DNA of 41,906 bases from a virus, in IMG/VR virus record IMGVR_UViG_3300033388_003167, positions 1 to 41,906 of that record, one strand, 5' to 3'. Made by a program: the position numbers and the translations under genes. The notes below the pieces were generated by a model that worked only from the letters and a program-made list of their open reading frames with translations, was not told the DNA's origin and did no database searches. How positions within the stretch are numbered: position 1 is the first letter of the stretch; every line of letters starts with the position of its first letter. Below are positions 20,965 through 28,299 of the stretch, one piece after another.

Positions 20965-21623
20965 ATTGCCGTCCTTATCCCCTCGACAGTCTGTATCCAC
21001 TCCGGCGGGTTCCCCACACAGTAGCCCTTCAAGTCATGAGCCGTCTGGTAAGGCGACCACACCGGATACTGAGTGATAAACGTCGCCGCGCCCTGTATCG
21101 CCGTCTCCCAGTCCGGCCACCAGCACCAACCGCCAGAGCCTTGTATCCCCACAGCCGCAACGCGCCCGTTGTGCTTCATGCCCCACGCGTTGTGATTTGT
21201 CCGGCAGAGGTAGCCGTCAGTGGCAAGCGAACTCTCAGCCGCCGTAAGCCCTACGAGGAGCCGCGCTGAAACGCCTGTTCGCTCCTGCGCCTCGACGAAG
21301 ACGTGACCAAGGCCCGCCAGGGGTGAGCCGCGAGAGGAGAGAAGCGCGTCAATGCGATTGATAAGGTCTTGACGTTGCTCAAGTGCTATCGACTGCTCGA
21401 TGATGTACTGCCACTTCGCCGCGTCGAGCATTTCTGGGGGTACCAGGGGAGCCGCGCTCTCTAACCGGACACCGTGACCCGTACGTTTATTCGCTTTCGG
21501 CTCCCCCGATGATGTTAGAATATGGGAAGCGCCTGCCGTTACAAACGTGGCTATCGCTATCAGTGGAATGAGGGTGACTAGCACGGGGTGGGCGCTTAAT
21601 TTTCTTCGTTTTCGTTTTCGCAT
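20961..21623 (-). CDS. Membrane-anchored muramidase-like protein
   Basis: This 220-residue protein has a basic start and one membrane helix (residues 13-31). A linker and a lysozyme-like domain (about 100-215) follow: ARLLVGLTAAESSLATDGYL with candidate catalytic Glu 130, then NHNAWGMKHNG and WETAIQGAATFITQYP. This is the pattern of transglycosylase/glucosaminidase folds. It sits among early genes, not with tail or lysis genes. It may remodel the wall during early infection or be a weakly expressed late enzyme. Confidence 0.7.
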   Translation of the reverse strand: MRKRKRRKLSAHPVLVTLIPLIAIATFVTAGASHILTSSGEPKANKRTGHGVRLESAAPLVPPEMLDAAKWQYIIEQSIALEQRQDLINRIDALLSSRGSPLAGLGHVFVEAQERTGVSARLLVGLTAAESSLATDGYLCRTNHNAWGMKHNGRVAAVGIQGSGGWCWWPDWETAIQGAATFITQYPVWSPYQTAHDLKGYCVGNPPEWIQTVEGIRTAI

Positions 21624-21910
21624 AGAGCCTCCAATGCCTTGATTAGTTTTCTCACTTGGCCATCTCGCAGCACAACATCTTTCCAGGGCGGGTCATCTCG
21701 CAATATTCCCCACGCGTCCCCAAAAGCTCGGTGAAGTTTTACTTTCCAGGCAATTCGTTTGGAATAACAATCAGAACAGCGTCCATCCCTAGTAGCGATA
21801 CCAACCAATAACGGTTGTCTGCCGTCAGATTCTGCATAAAGAACAACTTCAATTTCTGCGCCACAGCCGCAATCACAGCTTGCGTTGAATGTAATGCTGC
21901 CCTCTTCCAT
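21596..21910 (-). CDS. Hypothetical protein with CDCGCG motif
   Basis: This 104-residue protein starts at ATG 21910 after GAGGAG, sharing bases with the previous stop. It has ITFNASCDCGCGAEIEVVLY, then GRCSDCYSKRIAWKVKLHRA, so four or five cysteines may bind zinc. The C-terminus is helical. It overlaps the muramidase-like gene by 28 bases. The name and role are unknown. Confidence 0.65.
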   Translation of the reverse strand: MEEGSITFNASCDCGCGAEIEVVLYAESDGRQPLLVGIATRDGRCSDCYSKRIAWKVKLHRAFGDAWGILRDDPPWKDVVLRDGQVRKLIKALEALCENENEEN

Positions 21911-22074
21911 CACTCCTCCTCGGTTTCGCGGGAGGCCTCCTGTCTGATGGGGAGAACCTCAAATGCTTTATCGGCGGCGCAATCGGCATGAGCGGGGCCG
22001 TAATAACCAAAGGTATTTAGGAGGATAACGTTATGATATGGAGCTATCGGATTTCCACAGATAACACACTCCAT
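21910..22074 (-). CDS. Small Cys-containing protein
   Basis: This 54-residue protein starts at ATG 22074, overlapping the previous TGA, with GAGGAG upstream. It reads ECVICGNPIAPYHNVILLNT, GYYGPAHADCAADKAFE. CxxC, His and C-x3-D/H form a treble-clef-like or LIM-like small zinc site. The longer frame to 22143 is not preferred. Function unknown. Confidence 0.65.
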   Translation of the reverse strand: MECVICGNPIAPYHNVILLNTFGYYGPAHADCAADKAFEVLPIRQEASRETEEE

Positions 22075-22361
22075 CACTCCTCCTCGGGTTTGCGGGGTTG
22101 CCACAAAGAACAAGGCCAGCAATATTGCGGCTCTCTCAGCCAACAGTGGTACTCCTCGCCCTGTCTTTTACCGGGGTATCCCCATTTGCACGTCTCACAC
22201 TTCCACTCTCCCGCTATCATTGCGCGGAGGATGGGGAAAAGGTCGGGAGTTATCTCGCAAGGAAATCTGCAAGAATGATGAATCAGAAAGCCATTTGCCA
22301 TTTCACTTTGGAGAAACGGACACCCGCCATTTTGCTGGCATTTTATTTCGCTGTTCCCCAT
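22074..22361 (-). CDS. Cys-rich small protein
   Basis: This 95-residue protein starts at ATG 22361 (GGAAGG upstream), overlapping the HNH gene by 19 bases. It carries EIKCQQNGGCPFLQSE, HSCRFPCEIT, WKCETCKWGYPGKR and EYHCWLREPQYCWPC, about ten cysteines. The pattern CETCKWG...C fits small phage zinc proteins. It could bind two metals. No function is known. Confidence 0.65.
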   Translation of the reverse strand: MGNSEIKCQQNGGCPFLQSEMANGFLIHHSCRFPCEITPDLFPILRAMIAGEWKCETCKWGYPGKRQGEEYHCWLREPQYCWPCSLWQPRKPEEE

Positions 22362-22777
22362 GATTTTTTTGTCCTTCCCGTTCTCAATCTCCAATCACGC
22401 ATATATGTTGCTCGACCCACTGCATTTCTATTTCTTTCTCTCTGGCATTCGCGGCAAAAACGGCGACCTTTATAAAACCGAGTGTTCTCCAGTGTATATT
22501 CATGCCCTTTTGGACAATGTGTTTTATCTTGTTGACCATTGTCCATTGAGCTATGCGTTGAAGCAGTAAGAAGAATTAGATGCTCAGTATTTACACAAGA
22601 CTTATTGCCGCAAGTGTGATGTAAAACGTGGCCTTTCGGCACCTTGCCAAATTTTTGCTCCCATACAAGTCTGTGCGCCAAGACCTTCCGGCCCTGAACT
22701 GTTGCACGACCATAACCCTTCTTCGTTGTGTGTCCCTGCCAAAAGACACATTCGTCGCCGTTCTCTTCACACTTCAT
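22343..22777 (-). CDS. HNH homing-type endonuclease
   Basis: The 144-residue protein starts at ATG 22777 with AGAGGAGG; the longer frame is not used. It has GYGRATVQGRKVLAHRLVWE, then GHVLHHTCGNKSCVNTEHLI, the HNH_3 ββα-metal nuclease core, with HH, the second Cys pair and N-x2-HL. A second zinc knuckle follows (CPKGHEYTLENTRFYKGRRF then CREC). Such free-standing nucleases are often mobile genes. Here it overlaps both neighbours, so it is built into the operon. Confidence 0.85.
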   Translation of the reverse strand: MKCEENGDECVFWQGHTTKKGYGRATVQGRKVLAHRLVWEQKFGKVPKGHVLHHTCGNKSCVNTEHLILLTASTHSSMDNGQQDKTHCPKGHEYTLENTRFYKGRRFCRECQRERNRNAVGRATYMRDWRLRTGRTKKSWGTAK

Positions 22778-23162
22778 CCTGCCTCCTCTTTCCGGTGCCT
22801 TTGCAGGTGGGGCATTCCCTGTCATCCAAGTAGCCAATTTTATGAGTGGGTATTTTGGTCTTCTCTGTTTGCACCCACTTAAAAATCTCTCCCGTTCCCC
22901 TACAGTTAGGGCAGACTTGACGTTTACTGGCGTTATCAATAGTTTTTTCCAAGACTTCTCGCACTTTCGTCAACCGCTCCTCACTAGCATCCGGTAGAGC
23001 GCGGAGGATGGGAGCGTAGGGGCAGGTGTCGGGTCTAGGATCATTTCTCACTTCATCGAATACGCCCATTAGGCACCAGTAGAGTTCGTTAACACCAACA
23101 CTCAAAGCTGGGCAATATCCCCCGAATGGCTCCAATTCCCAACCTTCATCACATACGCTCAT
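22767..23162 (-). CDS. Protein with C-terminal DnaJ-type zinc motifs
   Basis: This 131-residue protein has an N-terminal part with FGGYCPALSVGVNELYWCLM and DPRPDTCPYAPILRAL. A C-terminal pair CPNCRGTGE and CPTCKGTGK (DnaJ-type) follows. The zinc pair is separated by about 30 residues. It starts in an ATGA overlap with the replication gene. It resembles other phage early proteins with isolated DnaJ zinc motifs; role unknown. Confidence 0.65.
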   Translation of the reverse strand: MSVCDEGWELEPFGGYCPALSVGVNELYWCLMGVFDEVRNDPRPDTCPYAPILRALPDASEERLTKVREVLEKTIDNASKRQVCPNCRGTGEIFKWVQTEKTKIPTHKIGYLDDRECPTCKGTGKRRQDEV

Positions 23163-23986
23163 TTTAACTCCCAGCCTTTTTCAGTGCGCTTGCAAGTCTC
23201 CTCCGCTTCTTTCGCAGTGATCCACACACCGTCAGTGCGGCGGACTTTTGGATTGCCGTATTCGTCCAGGGGTATATCAGGTTTGCGGGGTTCGTCTTCG
23301 GGGAGAGCGCGTTTACACCAATTTCGCAAGGTAGAGTGGAGGTTGGTATATTTTTTGGCTGGCTTCTCCTGGTAAACGCGCAGGTCTTCAATCGTCTTTT
23401 CGATAACCTCTTGTGGGTAGCTGAGAAGAAGCCGGGCGAAGAAGTCTGTATCCTGCTCTTCCGTGAAGTTCCAGCCTCGAATTTCTTTTGCTAGGTGAAT
23501 GAGTTTTTGAATGTGTGCGGGGGCCTCTTCCCTTATCTTCTCTTCCCTTAACTTCTCTTTACTTAACTTCTCTTTACTTAACTTAGGGGCCTGATTGGTG
23601 TTCGGGGTCACCACACTTGGTGTTCGGGTACACCGGTCTTGGTGTTTTCCTTCGGGAATTATTGATGGTTTTGCAGATCGCCCATGCCAGGAGCCTTCCT
23701 GGTATCTCATCCACTGCCGGATCGCGTAATACTGTCCACCATCTATGGTGTACCAATCGATCAATCCGGCCTCGGAGAGATCGAACATCATGTTTTCTAT
23801 CTTTTTCAAACTCCACTTGCGGTTTGGGTAACACATCGTTAGTGTTTCCGGGTCACCCTCTCCTCGGCCCTCATCATCTGCCTCCAGTATCAAGCCGTAA
23901 AAAAGTAAGTGTGCGCTATCGGTCACCTTTGATAGTTTTTTACTGCGAAAGCTGGCTCTTGCTATCATGCGCCTCTCTCTAGCCAC
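23159..23986 (-). CDS. Replication initiator-like protein (DnaD/phage replisome organiser type)
   Basis: This 275-residue protein starts at GTG 23986 within GGGAGGGATAGTG, overlapping the previous TAG. The N-terminal half is a winged-helix-like domain (KVTDSAHLLFYGLILEADDE, WSLKKIENMMFDLSEAGLID). A low-complexity hinge is made of KLSKEK repeats. The C-terminal helical part (FFARLLLSYPQEVIEKTIED, YTNLHSTLRNWCKR) resembles DnaD-like or phage replication C-domains that load helicase. It probably starts phage DNA synthesis at an origin in or near this gene. Confidence 0.7.
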   Translation of the reverse strand: MARERRMIARASFRSKKLSKVTDSAHLLFYGLILEADDEGRGEGDPETLTMCYPNRKWSLKKIENMMFDLSEAGLIDWYTIDGGQYYAIRQWMRYQEGSWHGRSAKPSIIPEGKHQDRCTRTPSVVTPNTNQAPKLSKEKLSKEKLREEKIREEAPAHIQKLIHLAKEIRGWNFTEEQDTDFFARLLLSYPQEVIEKTIEDLRVYQEKPAKKYTNLHSTLRNWCKRALPEDEPRKPDIPLDEYGNPKVRRTDGVWITAKEAEETCKRTEKGWELK

Positions 23987-24294
23987 TATCCCTCCCCGAA
24001 AAGTACAGCCTGCCCGTCTTCCGCCAGCGCGTCCTCGATTAACCTCGCGTCCCTCATGTGCTTTGCCCCCATGTCCTTTAGCCACGCGATGCAGTGATCC
24101 GCGTCTTCGAGCGACGTTGGATACCAGTACCCGATACCGGGAGCGGAGCATATCGGGTGCCCGTTTTGCCTCTCCTGCTCCACCTGCGCTTGCACTTCGC
24201 GGATATTCCCAAACTCCATCCTTTTGGCTAGAGCATGGCCGCCGATAGCGTTGTCCTTGCCCCTGTGATAGCGTTCGAGGTACCAGCCGATCAC
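23986..24294 (-). CDS. Winged-helix DNA-binding protein
   Basis: This 102-residue protein starts at GTG 24294 with GGAGGG seven bases upstream. It reads LERYHRGKDNAIGGHALAKR, then IREVQAQVEQERQNGHPICS and IGYWYPTSLEDADHCIAWLK. This is a known phage replication-region helix-turn-helix pattern (YHRGK-ENAI, then a wing with GYY). It is the partner gene of the replication initiator next to it. Confidence 0.7.
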   Translation of the reverse strand: MIGWYLERYHRGKDNAIGGHALAKRMEFGNIREVQAQVEQERQNGHPICSAPGIGYWYPTSLEDADHCIAWLKDMGAKHMRDARLIEDALAEDGQAVLFGEG

Positions 24295-24302
24295 TTACCC
24301 TC

Positions 24303-25022
24303 CTAATAAACTACGAGCGTTTCACCATCGAACGAGCATGGGTAGTGCCCTGCGCGGTAAACTTCCATAAGTTTTGAAAAGTAGCCATCTTTTATGCCTC
24401 TCGTTATTTCAATCGCAGTCCTAGCCGCAGACCAAGTCGCATCCCAAGCCGCATCCTTGGCCGTATCCCTAGCCGCATCCCAAGCAGCAAACCTAGCCGC
24501 AAACCAAGCCGCAGTCTCAGTCGCATCCCAAACCTCAATACTAGTCGCATCCCAAACCGCATCCTTGGCCGTATTCCAAACCTCAATACTAGTCGCAGCC
24601 CAACTGTCAACCTGCTCTAATTTTTTAGCCCAACTTGGCTTCTCATACGGTTTTCCAACGTTTTCAAACCAGGGAACGCCAGCGAGGGAATCAATAAATG
24701 CTTGCACTTGTTTTCCCCGCGTTCCGTAACCCTTCCAGGCTGGGACTTCTTCTAACACCTTAAGCTTTGATACCCGTACCTTGTGTTTGTCTTCGCCCAG
24801 AACATCATGCCGTGAATAATCGCAACGAAACACGGCTCCCGGCACTGAGTAATGCCCCGCGCCTTTAATGGTTTTTCCAAGGTGGTAACCTTCACCACAT
24901 GCATCTTTGGATTCCGTGTCGGGGTCGGGGTGTGTGAGTTCCTTGCCGATAGCCTCGCGGTAGTTGACCGACCCAGAATAATGGTCGGTTCCGTCTTCTC
25001 TCGTGAATTTCCAGCCCTTCAT
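24303..25022 (-). CDS. DUF7666-like protein with Trp/Ala repeats
   Basis: The 239-residue protein starts at ATG 25022 with TAGGGAGGG. Its N-terminus KGWKFTREDGTDHYSGSVNY, GEGYHLGKTI and VFRCDY fits the DUF7666-type domain found beside repeat proteins. Residues about 145-205 are a run of W-x-A-A and I-E-V-W repeats (AAWFAARFAAWDAARDTAKD). These come from DNA repeats at 24410-24610. The last 30 residues close the protein (AGHYPCSFDGETLVVY). Function unknown, likely a structural or decoy repeat. Confidence 0.65.
   Translation of the reverse strand: MKGWKFTREDGTDHYSGSVNYREAIGKELTHPDPDTESKDACGEGYHLGKTIKGAGHYSVPGAVFRCDYSRHDVLGEDKHKVRVSKLKVLEEVPAWKGYGTRGKQVQAFIDSLAGVPWFENVGKPYEKPSWAKKLEQVDSWAATSIEVWNTAKDAVWDATSIEVWDATETAAWFAARFAAWDAARDTAKDAAWDATWSAARTAIEITRGIKDGYFSKLMEVYRAGHYPCSFDGETLVVY
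24410..24610. repeat. Degenerate tandem repeats inside a coding gene
   Basis: The plus strand shows many units like CGCATCCCAAGCCGCATCCTTGG with short variants, the complement of codons for Asp-Ala/Trp repeats. It looks like slippage-generated repeats that stay in frame. Confidence 0.7.
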
Positions 25023-25270
25023 CTTACCCTCCCTAGGTACTCTCATCCCCGAATAGGGGCCAACTCCCGGCAACCCCATGCCTCCGAAGCCGGGATAAGC
25101 TCAACCGGTTAACTCCGGCAACACGCGAACGGAAAGCTCGTGTATCGTTAGAACCAAGCTCTGACCCCTGCTCGTGTATTGTGTCACTCAAGCCTTGGCC
25201 CCCCTCGGGGAAAGGGGCGACGGCAGTAGAGCAGGATAAGGAGGTGAGATAATTACCGCCGCCCCGAAGA
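25023..25270. other. Intergenic region with inverted and direct repeats
   Basis: No convincing gene lies in these 248 bases. GCTCGTGTAT occurs twice (near 25137 and 25170), CCGGTTAACTCCGG gives short arms, and CCCCCCTCGGGG near 25200-25212 forms a GC-rich stem without a T run. It may be an RNA leader, a processing site or a terminator with poor tract. A frame 25033-25284 exists but lacks protein character. Confidence 0.4.
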
Positions 25271-26107
25271 TTAAACAAGCTCACTTATATCTTTCTCCCC
25301 GATAACCTTGCACTTTCTCACGCGGAATTTTCCATCGGTGGCTGTGGGTACGCAGGCTATGTCGTCAGCGGTGAACTCACATATCAGGACTTTGTATCCG
25401 GGTTGATATACTTTGAGGCACCAATCGAGAGTGGATAGGTTAATGCCCGCCGCGCATTGTTGGTTTGGGTCAGTGTTTGCATTCTCAATTTCTAACGTCT
25501 TACCTACTTCGTATTTGAGGCCGCCCATATATATTCCCTCGTTTTTCTTGTTGACGATTTTATATGCGCGGATAAATCCGGGTTGATCCATCAGCATGAG
25601 TAACGGAGTACATCTTTCAGGTGTTATTCCTCTCGCGCCGGTCATGTTTGCACCGGCCAAGTACGCACAAGTCAAGTCTGCGTGGGTCAGGTTAGCACGG
25701 GTCAGGTTCGCACCGGACAAGTACGCACCGGTCAAGTCTGCGTGGGTCAAGTCTGCATGGGTCAGGTTAGCACAGGTTAAGTCTACATGGGTCAGATTAG
25801 CACGGGCAAAGTCTGCACCGGCCAAGTCTGCACAGGTCAAGTCTGCGTGGGTCAAGTCTGCATGGGTCAGGTTAGCACAGGTCAAGTCTGCGTGGGTCAA
25901 GTCTGCATGGGTCAGGTTAGCACAGGTTAAGTCTACATGGGTCAGATTAGCACGGGTCAGGTTAGCACAGGTCAAGTCTGCATGGGTCAGATTAGCACGG
26001 GTCAGATTAGCACGGGTCAAGTCTGCATGTTTTCCACCTTCACCGCGCAACCACATTCCATGCTCTTCAATGATTTTTTTAAGCTCTACCTTAGTGTAAG
26101 TTTTCAC
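25271..26107 (-). CDS. Pentapeptide-repeat protein
   Basis: This 278-residue protein has a helical N-terminus and about 25 pentapeptides of ALT-type (ANLTH, ADLTC, VDLTC...) from residue 28 to 158. A folded C-terminal domain of about 115 residues follows (FIRAYKIVNKKNEGIYMGGL, VLICEFTADDIACVPT). Pentapeptide repeats form a right-handed beta-helix; some mimic DNA and bind gyrase (Qnr, MfpA). The C-terminal domain resembles those linked to repeat proteins of the DUF5758 kind. Target unknown. Confidence 0.85.
   Translation of the reverse strand: MKTYTKVELKKIIEEHGMWLRGEGGKHADLTRANLTRANLTHADLTCANLTRANLTHVDLTCANLTHADLTHADLTCANLTHADLTHADLTCADLAGADFARANLTHVDLTCANLTHADLTHADLTGAYLSGANLTRANLTHADLTCAYLAGANMTGARGITPERCTPLLMLMDQPGFIRAYKIVNKKNEGIYMGGLKYEVGKTLEIENANTDPNQQCAAGINLSTLDWCLKVYQPGYKVLICEFTADDIACVPTATDGKFRVRKCKVIGEKDISELV
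25630..26030. repeat. 15-base tandem repeats encoding pentapeptides
   Basis: The DNA repeats units such as GTCAAGTCTGCGTGG and GTCAGGTTAGCACGG in arrays, with longer blocks (for example 25841-25875 and 25881-25920) repeated almost exactly. This suggests recent expansion by unequal recombination or slippage, while the reading frame is preserved. Confidence 0.85.
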
Positions 26108-26123
26108 TTTGCCCCCCGAAGAA

Positions 26124-26384
26124 TCACTTGACCTCCAGATCGTCTTTCATCCAGCACTTGATACATATCGGGTGAGATATCCCCGCCTTGATATCATCTT
26201 CACTTAACCACGCAACACCCGCGCTCTGCTTTTTGGGTTTCCACTGCCCGCAAAAACGGCAGTAGAAAATGCCACGATCTCTGAGGTAATAATCCTCATA
26301 GTCGCCACGGCTAACGACGTCCACCGAGTCTTCACCCTCGCGGTAGATGTAGCTCATAGCGCAGTTGCCGGAAATCCTAGTCAT
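26124..26384 (-). CDS. Small zinc-ribbon protein
   Basis: This 86-residue protein overlaps the ERF stop by eight bases. It has a charged start (YREGEDSVDVVSRGDYEDYY), a ribbon FYCRFCGQWKPKK, and ICIKC near the end (CRFCG...CIKC). It is probably cotranslated with ERF. A role in DNA or protein contact is possible; no family recognised. Confidence 0.62.
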   Translation of the reverse strand: MTRISGNCAMSYIYREGEDSVDVVSRGDYEDYYLRDRGIFYCRFCGQWKPKKQSAGVAWLSEDDIKAGISHPICIKCWMKDDLEVK

Positions 26385-27189
26385 TCAGACCTGCCATGAC
26401 TTGCTCTTCGACCCACTTCTCATAAGCGTCTTTAACTTTACGGTGAACAACCTGCGCCCAACTGATTTTCAGGTCATGCACATTTGTGGTGAATCTCATT
26501 ACCGGCTCACCCTTTTCATCAACCAAGGGTTTGCCTGTCTCCTGATCCTTTTTGGGGAAAGCTGAATAATCAGCAAGCATTCCTGCCGCTACCGCTTCCT
26601 CACCCCCCGACATCTCGATCAGCCAGTCCCATATCTCCGAGCGCAGGTCTTCGACGCTCTGCTTGCCTTCTTGCTTTGTAGGTTTCTTTGCGGTGGGCTT
26701 CTTCTCTGATTCAACTGCGTTCCCGTCATCATCTTCTTCACCCGCTATGCCGCAAATAGCCTCTATGCCGTATCGTCTGAAATAGGTTTGCATGGAACCT
26801 GCCGCCTGTGCGCCATCCTTCTCTGCTCTTGCAGCGGGCGACTTGCTTGTTATTGAACCGCCGCTATTATGTATAAGGTCAGTCTGAATTCGGAATACTG
26901 GTCGCAGGGCCAGCTTAATCAATTCCACCTTTAAGTTTTCTTCTATTTGTGATTGTCCGATGATGTTCAGGACGTTGATTTCTACGTCTGAAATAGGTAT
27001 CACTTCTGTTGTTTGGGTTATAGCAAAATTGTTTTTTACAAAAAGCGGTCGCAGGTATTCCAGTTCTTTATCTAGCGGGGCATACTTGCTACCATAAAAT
27101 GGATTATCTTTTGTACGTTGTGGGTTGGTGAGTTCTTCCTGTAGTGCTATAAAATCCTCCCACATTGTTTTTTTGGTTGTCTCAGCCAT
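26377..27189 (-). CDS. erf: ERF-family single-strand annealing recombinase
   Basis: This 270-residue protein has NPFYGSKYAPLDKELEYLRP, then INVLNIIGQSQIEENLKVEL. The signature is RAEKDGAQAAGSMQTYFRRY and GIEAICGIAGEEDDDGN. The Erf fold anneals complementary single strands and promotes phage recombination and circularisation. A Lys-rich linker and a C-terminal domain for partner binding follow. No SSB gene is seen nearby. It lies in a TAATG overlap with the small gene before it. Confidence 0.85.
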   Translation of the reverse strand: MAETTKKTMWEDFIALQEELTNPQRTKDNPFYGSKYAPLDKELEYLRPLFVKNNFAITQTTEVIPISDVEINVLNIIGQSQIEENLKVELIKLALRPVFRIQTDLIHNSGGSITSKSPAARAEKDGAQAAGSMQTYFRRYGIEAICGIAGEEDDDGNAVESEKKPTAKKPTKQEGKQSVEDLRSEIWDWLIEMSGGEEAVAAGMLADYSAFPKKDQETGKPLVDEKGEPVMRFTTNVHDLKISWAQVVHRKVKDAYEKWVEEQVMAGLND

Positions 27190-27422
27190 TACTCCCCCTT
27201 GTCGTATATCTTTTCGTTGTTATCGCAAATGGCGACATATTCAAATTCGATATCATCAAAATCGATGTGGAGATCAAAGTGGGGTTCCTCGCCACCAAGG
27301 TTCAAAACAATAACCCTGAGTATCTCCATCTCTTCTGGGTGCCCGTCTCCATTTCTCTCTATCGCGAAAATACGGTATGACTTTTTCCCGGCAGTTTCAT
27401 TTATCTTTGTTCTTAGTTCCAT
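27189..27422 (-). CDS. Small hypothetical early protein
   Basis: The start ATG 27422 has GAAGGGGGAAG upstream; the longer frame to 27464 is unlikely. The 77 residues start ELRTKINETAGKKSYRIFAI and end FDDIEFEYVAICDNNEKIYD. It is acidic and strand-rich. It is coupled to the ERF gene. No function. Confidence 0.65.
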   Translation of the reverse strand: MELRTKINETAGKKSYRIFAIERNGDGHPEEMEILRVIVLNLGGEEPHFDLHIDFDDIEFEYVAICDNNEKIYDKGE

Positions 27423-27469
27423 TCTTCCCCCTTCGATAAGGCCCGTTTGTGCTAACCCAAACATCTCGC

Positions 27470-27718
27470 CTAGTCGAAAGCGACTTCGTTACTGGTTGCG
27501 ATTTCTGCTTTGGCTTGCCGTTCCACGACGGATCTCGTCTGCTCTTCGGCAAGGCTCACCACCTCCCACAAAAGATGCTCTGCATTGCGATTTGATAGCC
27601 TCCCCGCAAGTTGCGAAAGTGCTATTGCCGTCCACTCCCATTCCGTACATTCTAGCTTGCAAATCACCTCTTCGCACTTGCGAAGCGCGTCCCTAGCTTC
27701 AGCGAAAACAAGCTCCAT
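27470..27718 (-). CDS. Small helical early protein
   Basis: This 82-residue protein is all helical: MELVFAEARDALRKCEEVIC, KLECTEWEWTAIALSQLAGR, then LLWEVVSLAEEQTRSVVE. The start follows TGAGGTGA. It has an amphipathic character like small regulator-binding or host-takeover proteins, but I cannot name it. Confidence 0.6.
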   Translation of the reverse strand: MELVFAEARDALRKCEEVICKLECTEWEWTAIALSQLAGRLSNRNAEHLLWEVVSLAEEQTRSVVERQAKAEIATSNEVAFD

Positions 27719-27721
27719 GAC

Positions 27722-27964
27722 TCACCTCAAAACAGCGTTAGTTGCTCTGGCCCGCTTTTGAGTATCATTTGCAGCTGGCGGCAAATCGCATCCTGCGCCA
27801 TCAGTGTGTCCCATATCAGGGCGGTCGCTTTTGCGAGGTCTTGAGTGCGGCACTGCAAATCCATGACCGTCTCTGATATGAGTTTTGCTTTCTTGATTTC
27901 TTTGCTTACCATTTCTTTTTCTAGCCGCAACTACCATAGCGGCAAGCTCTTCAATAGCTGTCAC
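27722..27964 (-). pseudogene. Early gene with an apparent frameshift
   Basis: Translation would start at GTG 27964 in a GTGA overlap with the upstream regulator, giving TAIEELAAMVVAARKRNGKQ. After about 20 codons this frame becomes Arg/His-rich and loses protein character. From the A-rich run near 27913-27921, the +1 frame reads EKEMVSKEIKKAKLISETVM, then TALIWDTLMAQDAICRQLQM, ending at 27727. A one-base indel in the A run is the simplest cause. A +1 recoding event or sequencing error are alternatives. Confidence 0.5.
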
Positions 27965-28218
27965 CAGCCGAGCGCCTCCCTTAGTTTTCTGTTGGGGTAT
28001 AGCTTCTTGGGTGTTGCATTCAGTGCCTTGCAAAGCAGGTAAAGCTCCTCCACATCCGGGACGCCCCGGTCGTTTTCCAGGTCATTGATTCTCTGAAACC
28101 TGATGCCTGTTGCGGCCTCTAGGGTTCTACATGAGTAGCCGCCCTTGTCCATGTAGAGCCTTATCTGATTCTTTTTGGTTTTCTCTTCGCTTGTCTTTCT
28201 CCGGTTTTTGCGGCTCAT
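27961..28218 (-). CDS. XRE-family regulator (Cro-like)
   Basis: This 85-residue helix-turn-helix protein is the first gene of the minus-strand early operon. It has SCRTLEAATGIRFQRINDLE, then VPDVEELYLLCKALNATPKK, a usual XRE domain. A very basic start (SRKNRRKTSEEKTKK) precedes it. The ATG at 28218 follows GGAGG, but at a long distance. By position it would be the Cro or early regulator acting on the shared operators at 28284-28315. Confidence 0.78.
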   Translation of the reverse strand: MSRKNRRKTSEEKTKKNQIRLYMDKGGYSCRTLEAATGIRFQRINDLENDRGVPDVEELYLLCKALNATPKKLYPNRKLREALGW

Positions 28219-28269
28219 TTTTGTAGTTACACCTCCGGAAAATCGTCCCGACAACTTTGTCATGGATAA

Positions 28270-28299
28270 ATTAAAGCATACAGAATACCGTATTGTCAA
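28270..28299 (-). promoter_or_regulatory. Early leftward promoter
   Basis: On the minus strand TTGACA (28299-28294) is followed after 18 bases by TTTAAT (28275-28270). It lies directly upstream of the XRE gene. The -35 falls inside the operator dyads, so a repressor bound there would block it. This is likely the main early promoter. Confidence 0.72.

Noticed and set aside
25080-25200. tRNA gene suggested by GGTTCTAA-like sequence
   Set aside because: No acceptor, D and anticodon stems could be built on either strand.
25033-25284. Minus-strand frame of 83 codons over the intergenic region
   Set aside because: Composition is not protein-like and it has no supported start. The region looks like structured non-coding DNA.
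25630-26030. CRISPR array
   Set aside because: The units are 15 bases, contiguous and in frame with a pentapeptide protein; there are no spacers.
25596-26131. Long plus-strand frames across the repeats
   Set aside because: They are antisense translations of the pentapeptide array (V-K-S-A-W repeats) with no ribosome site.
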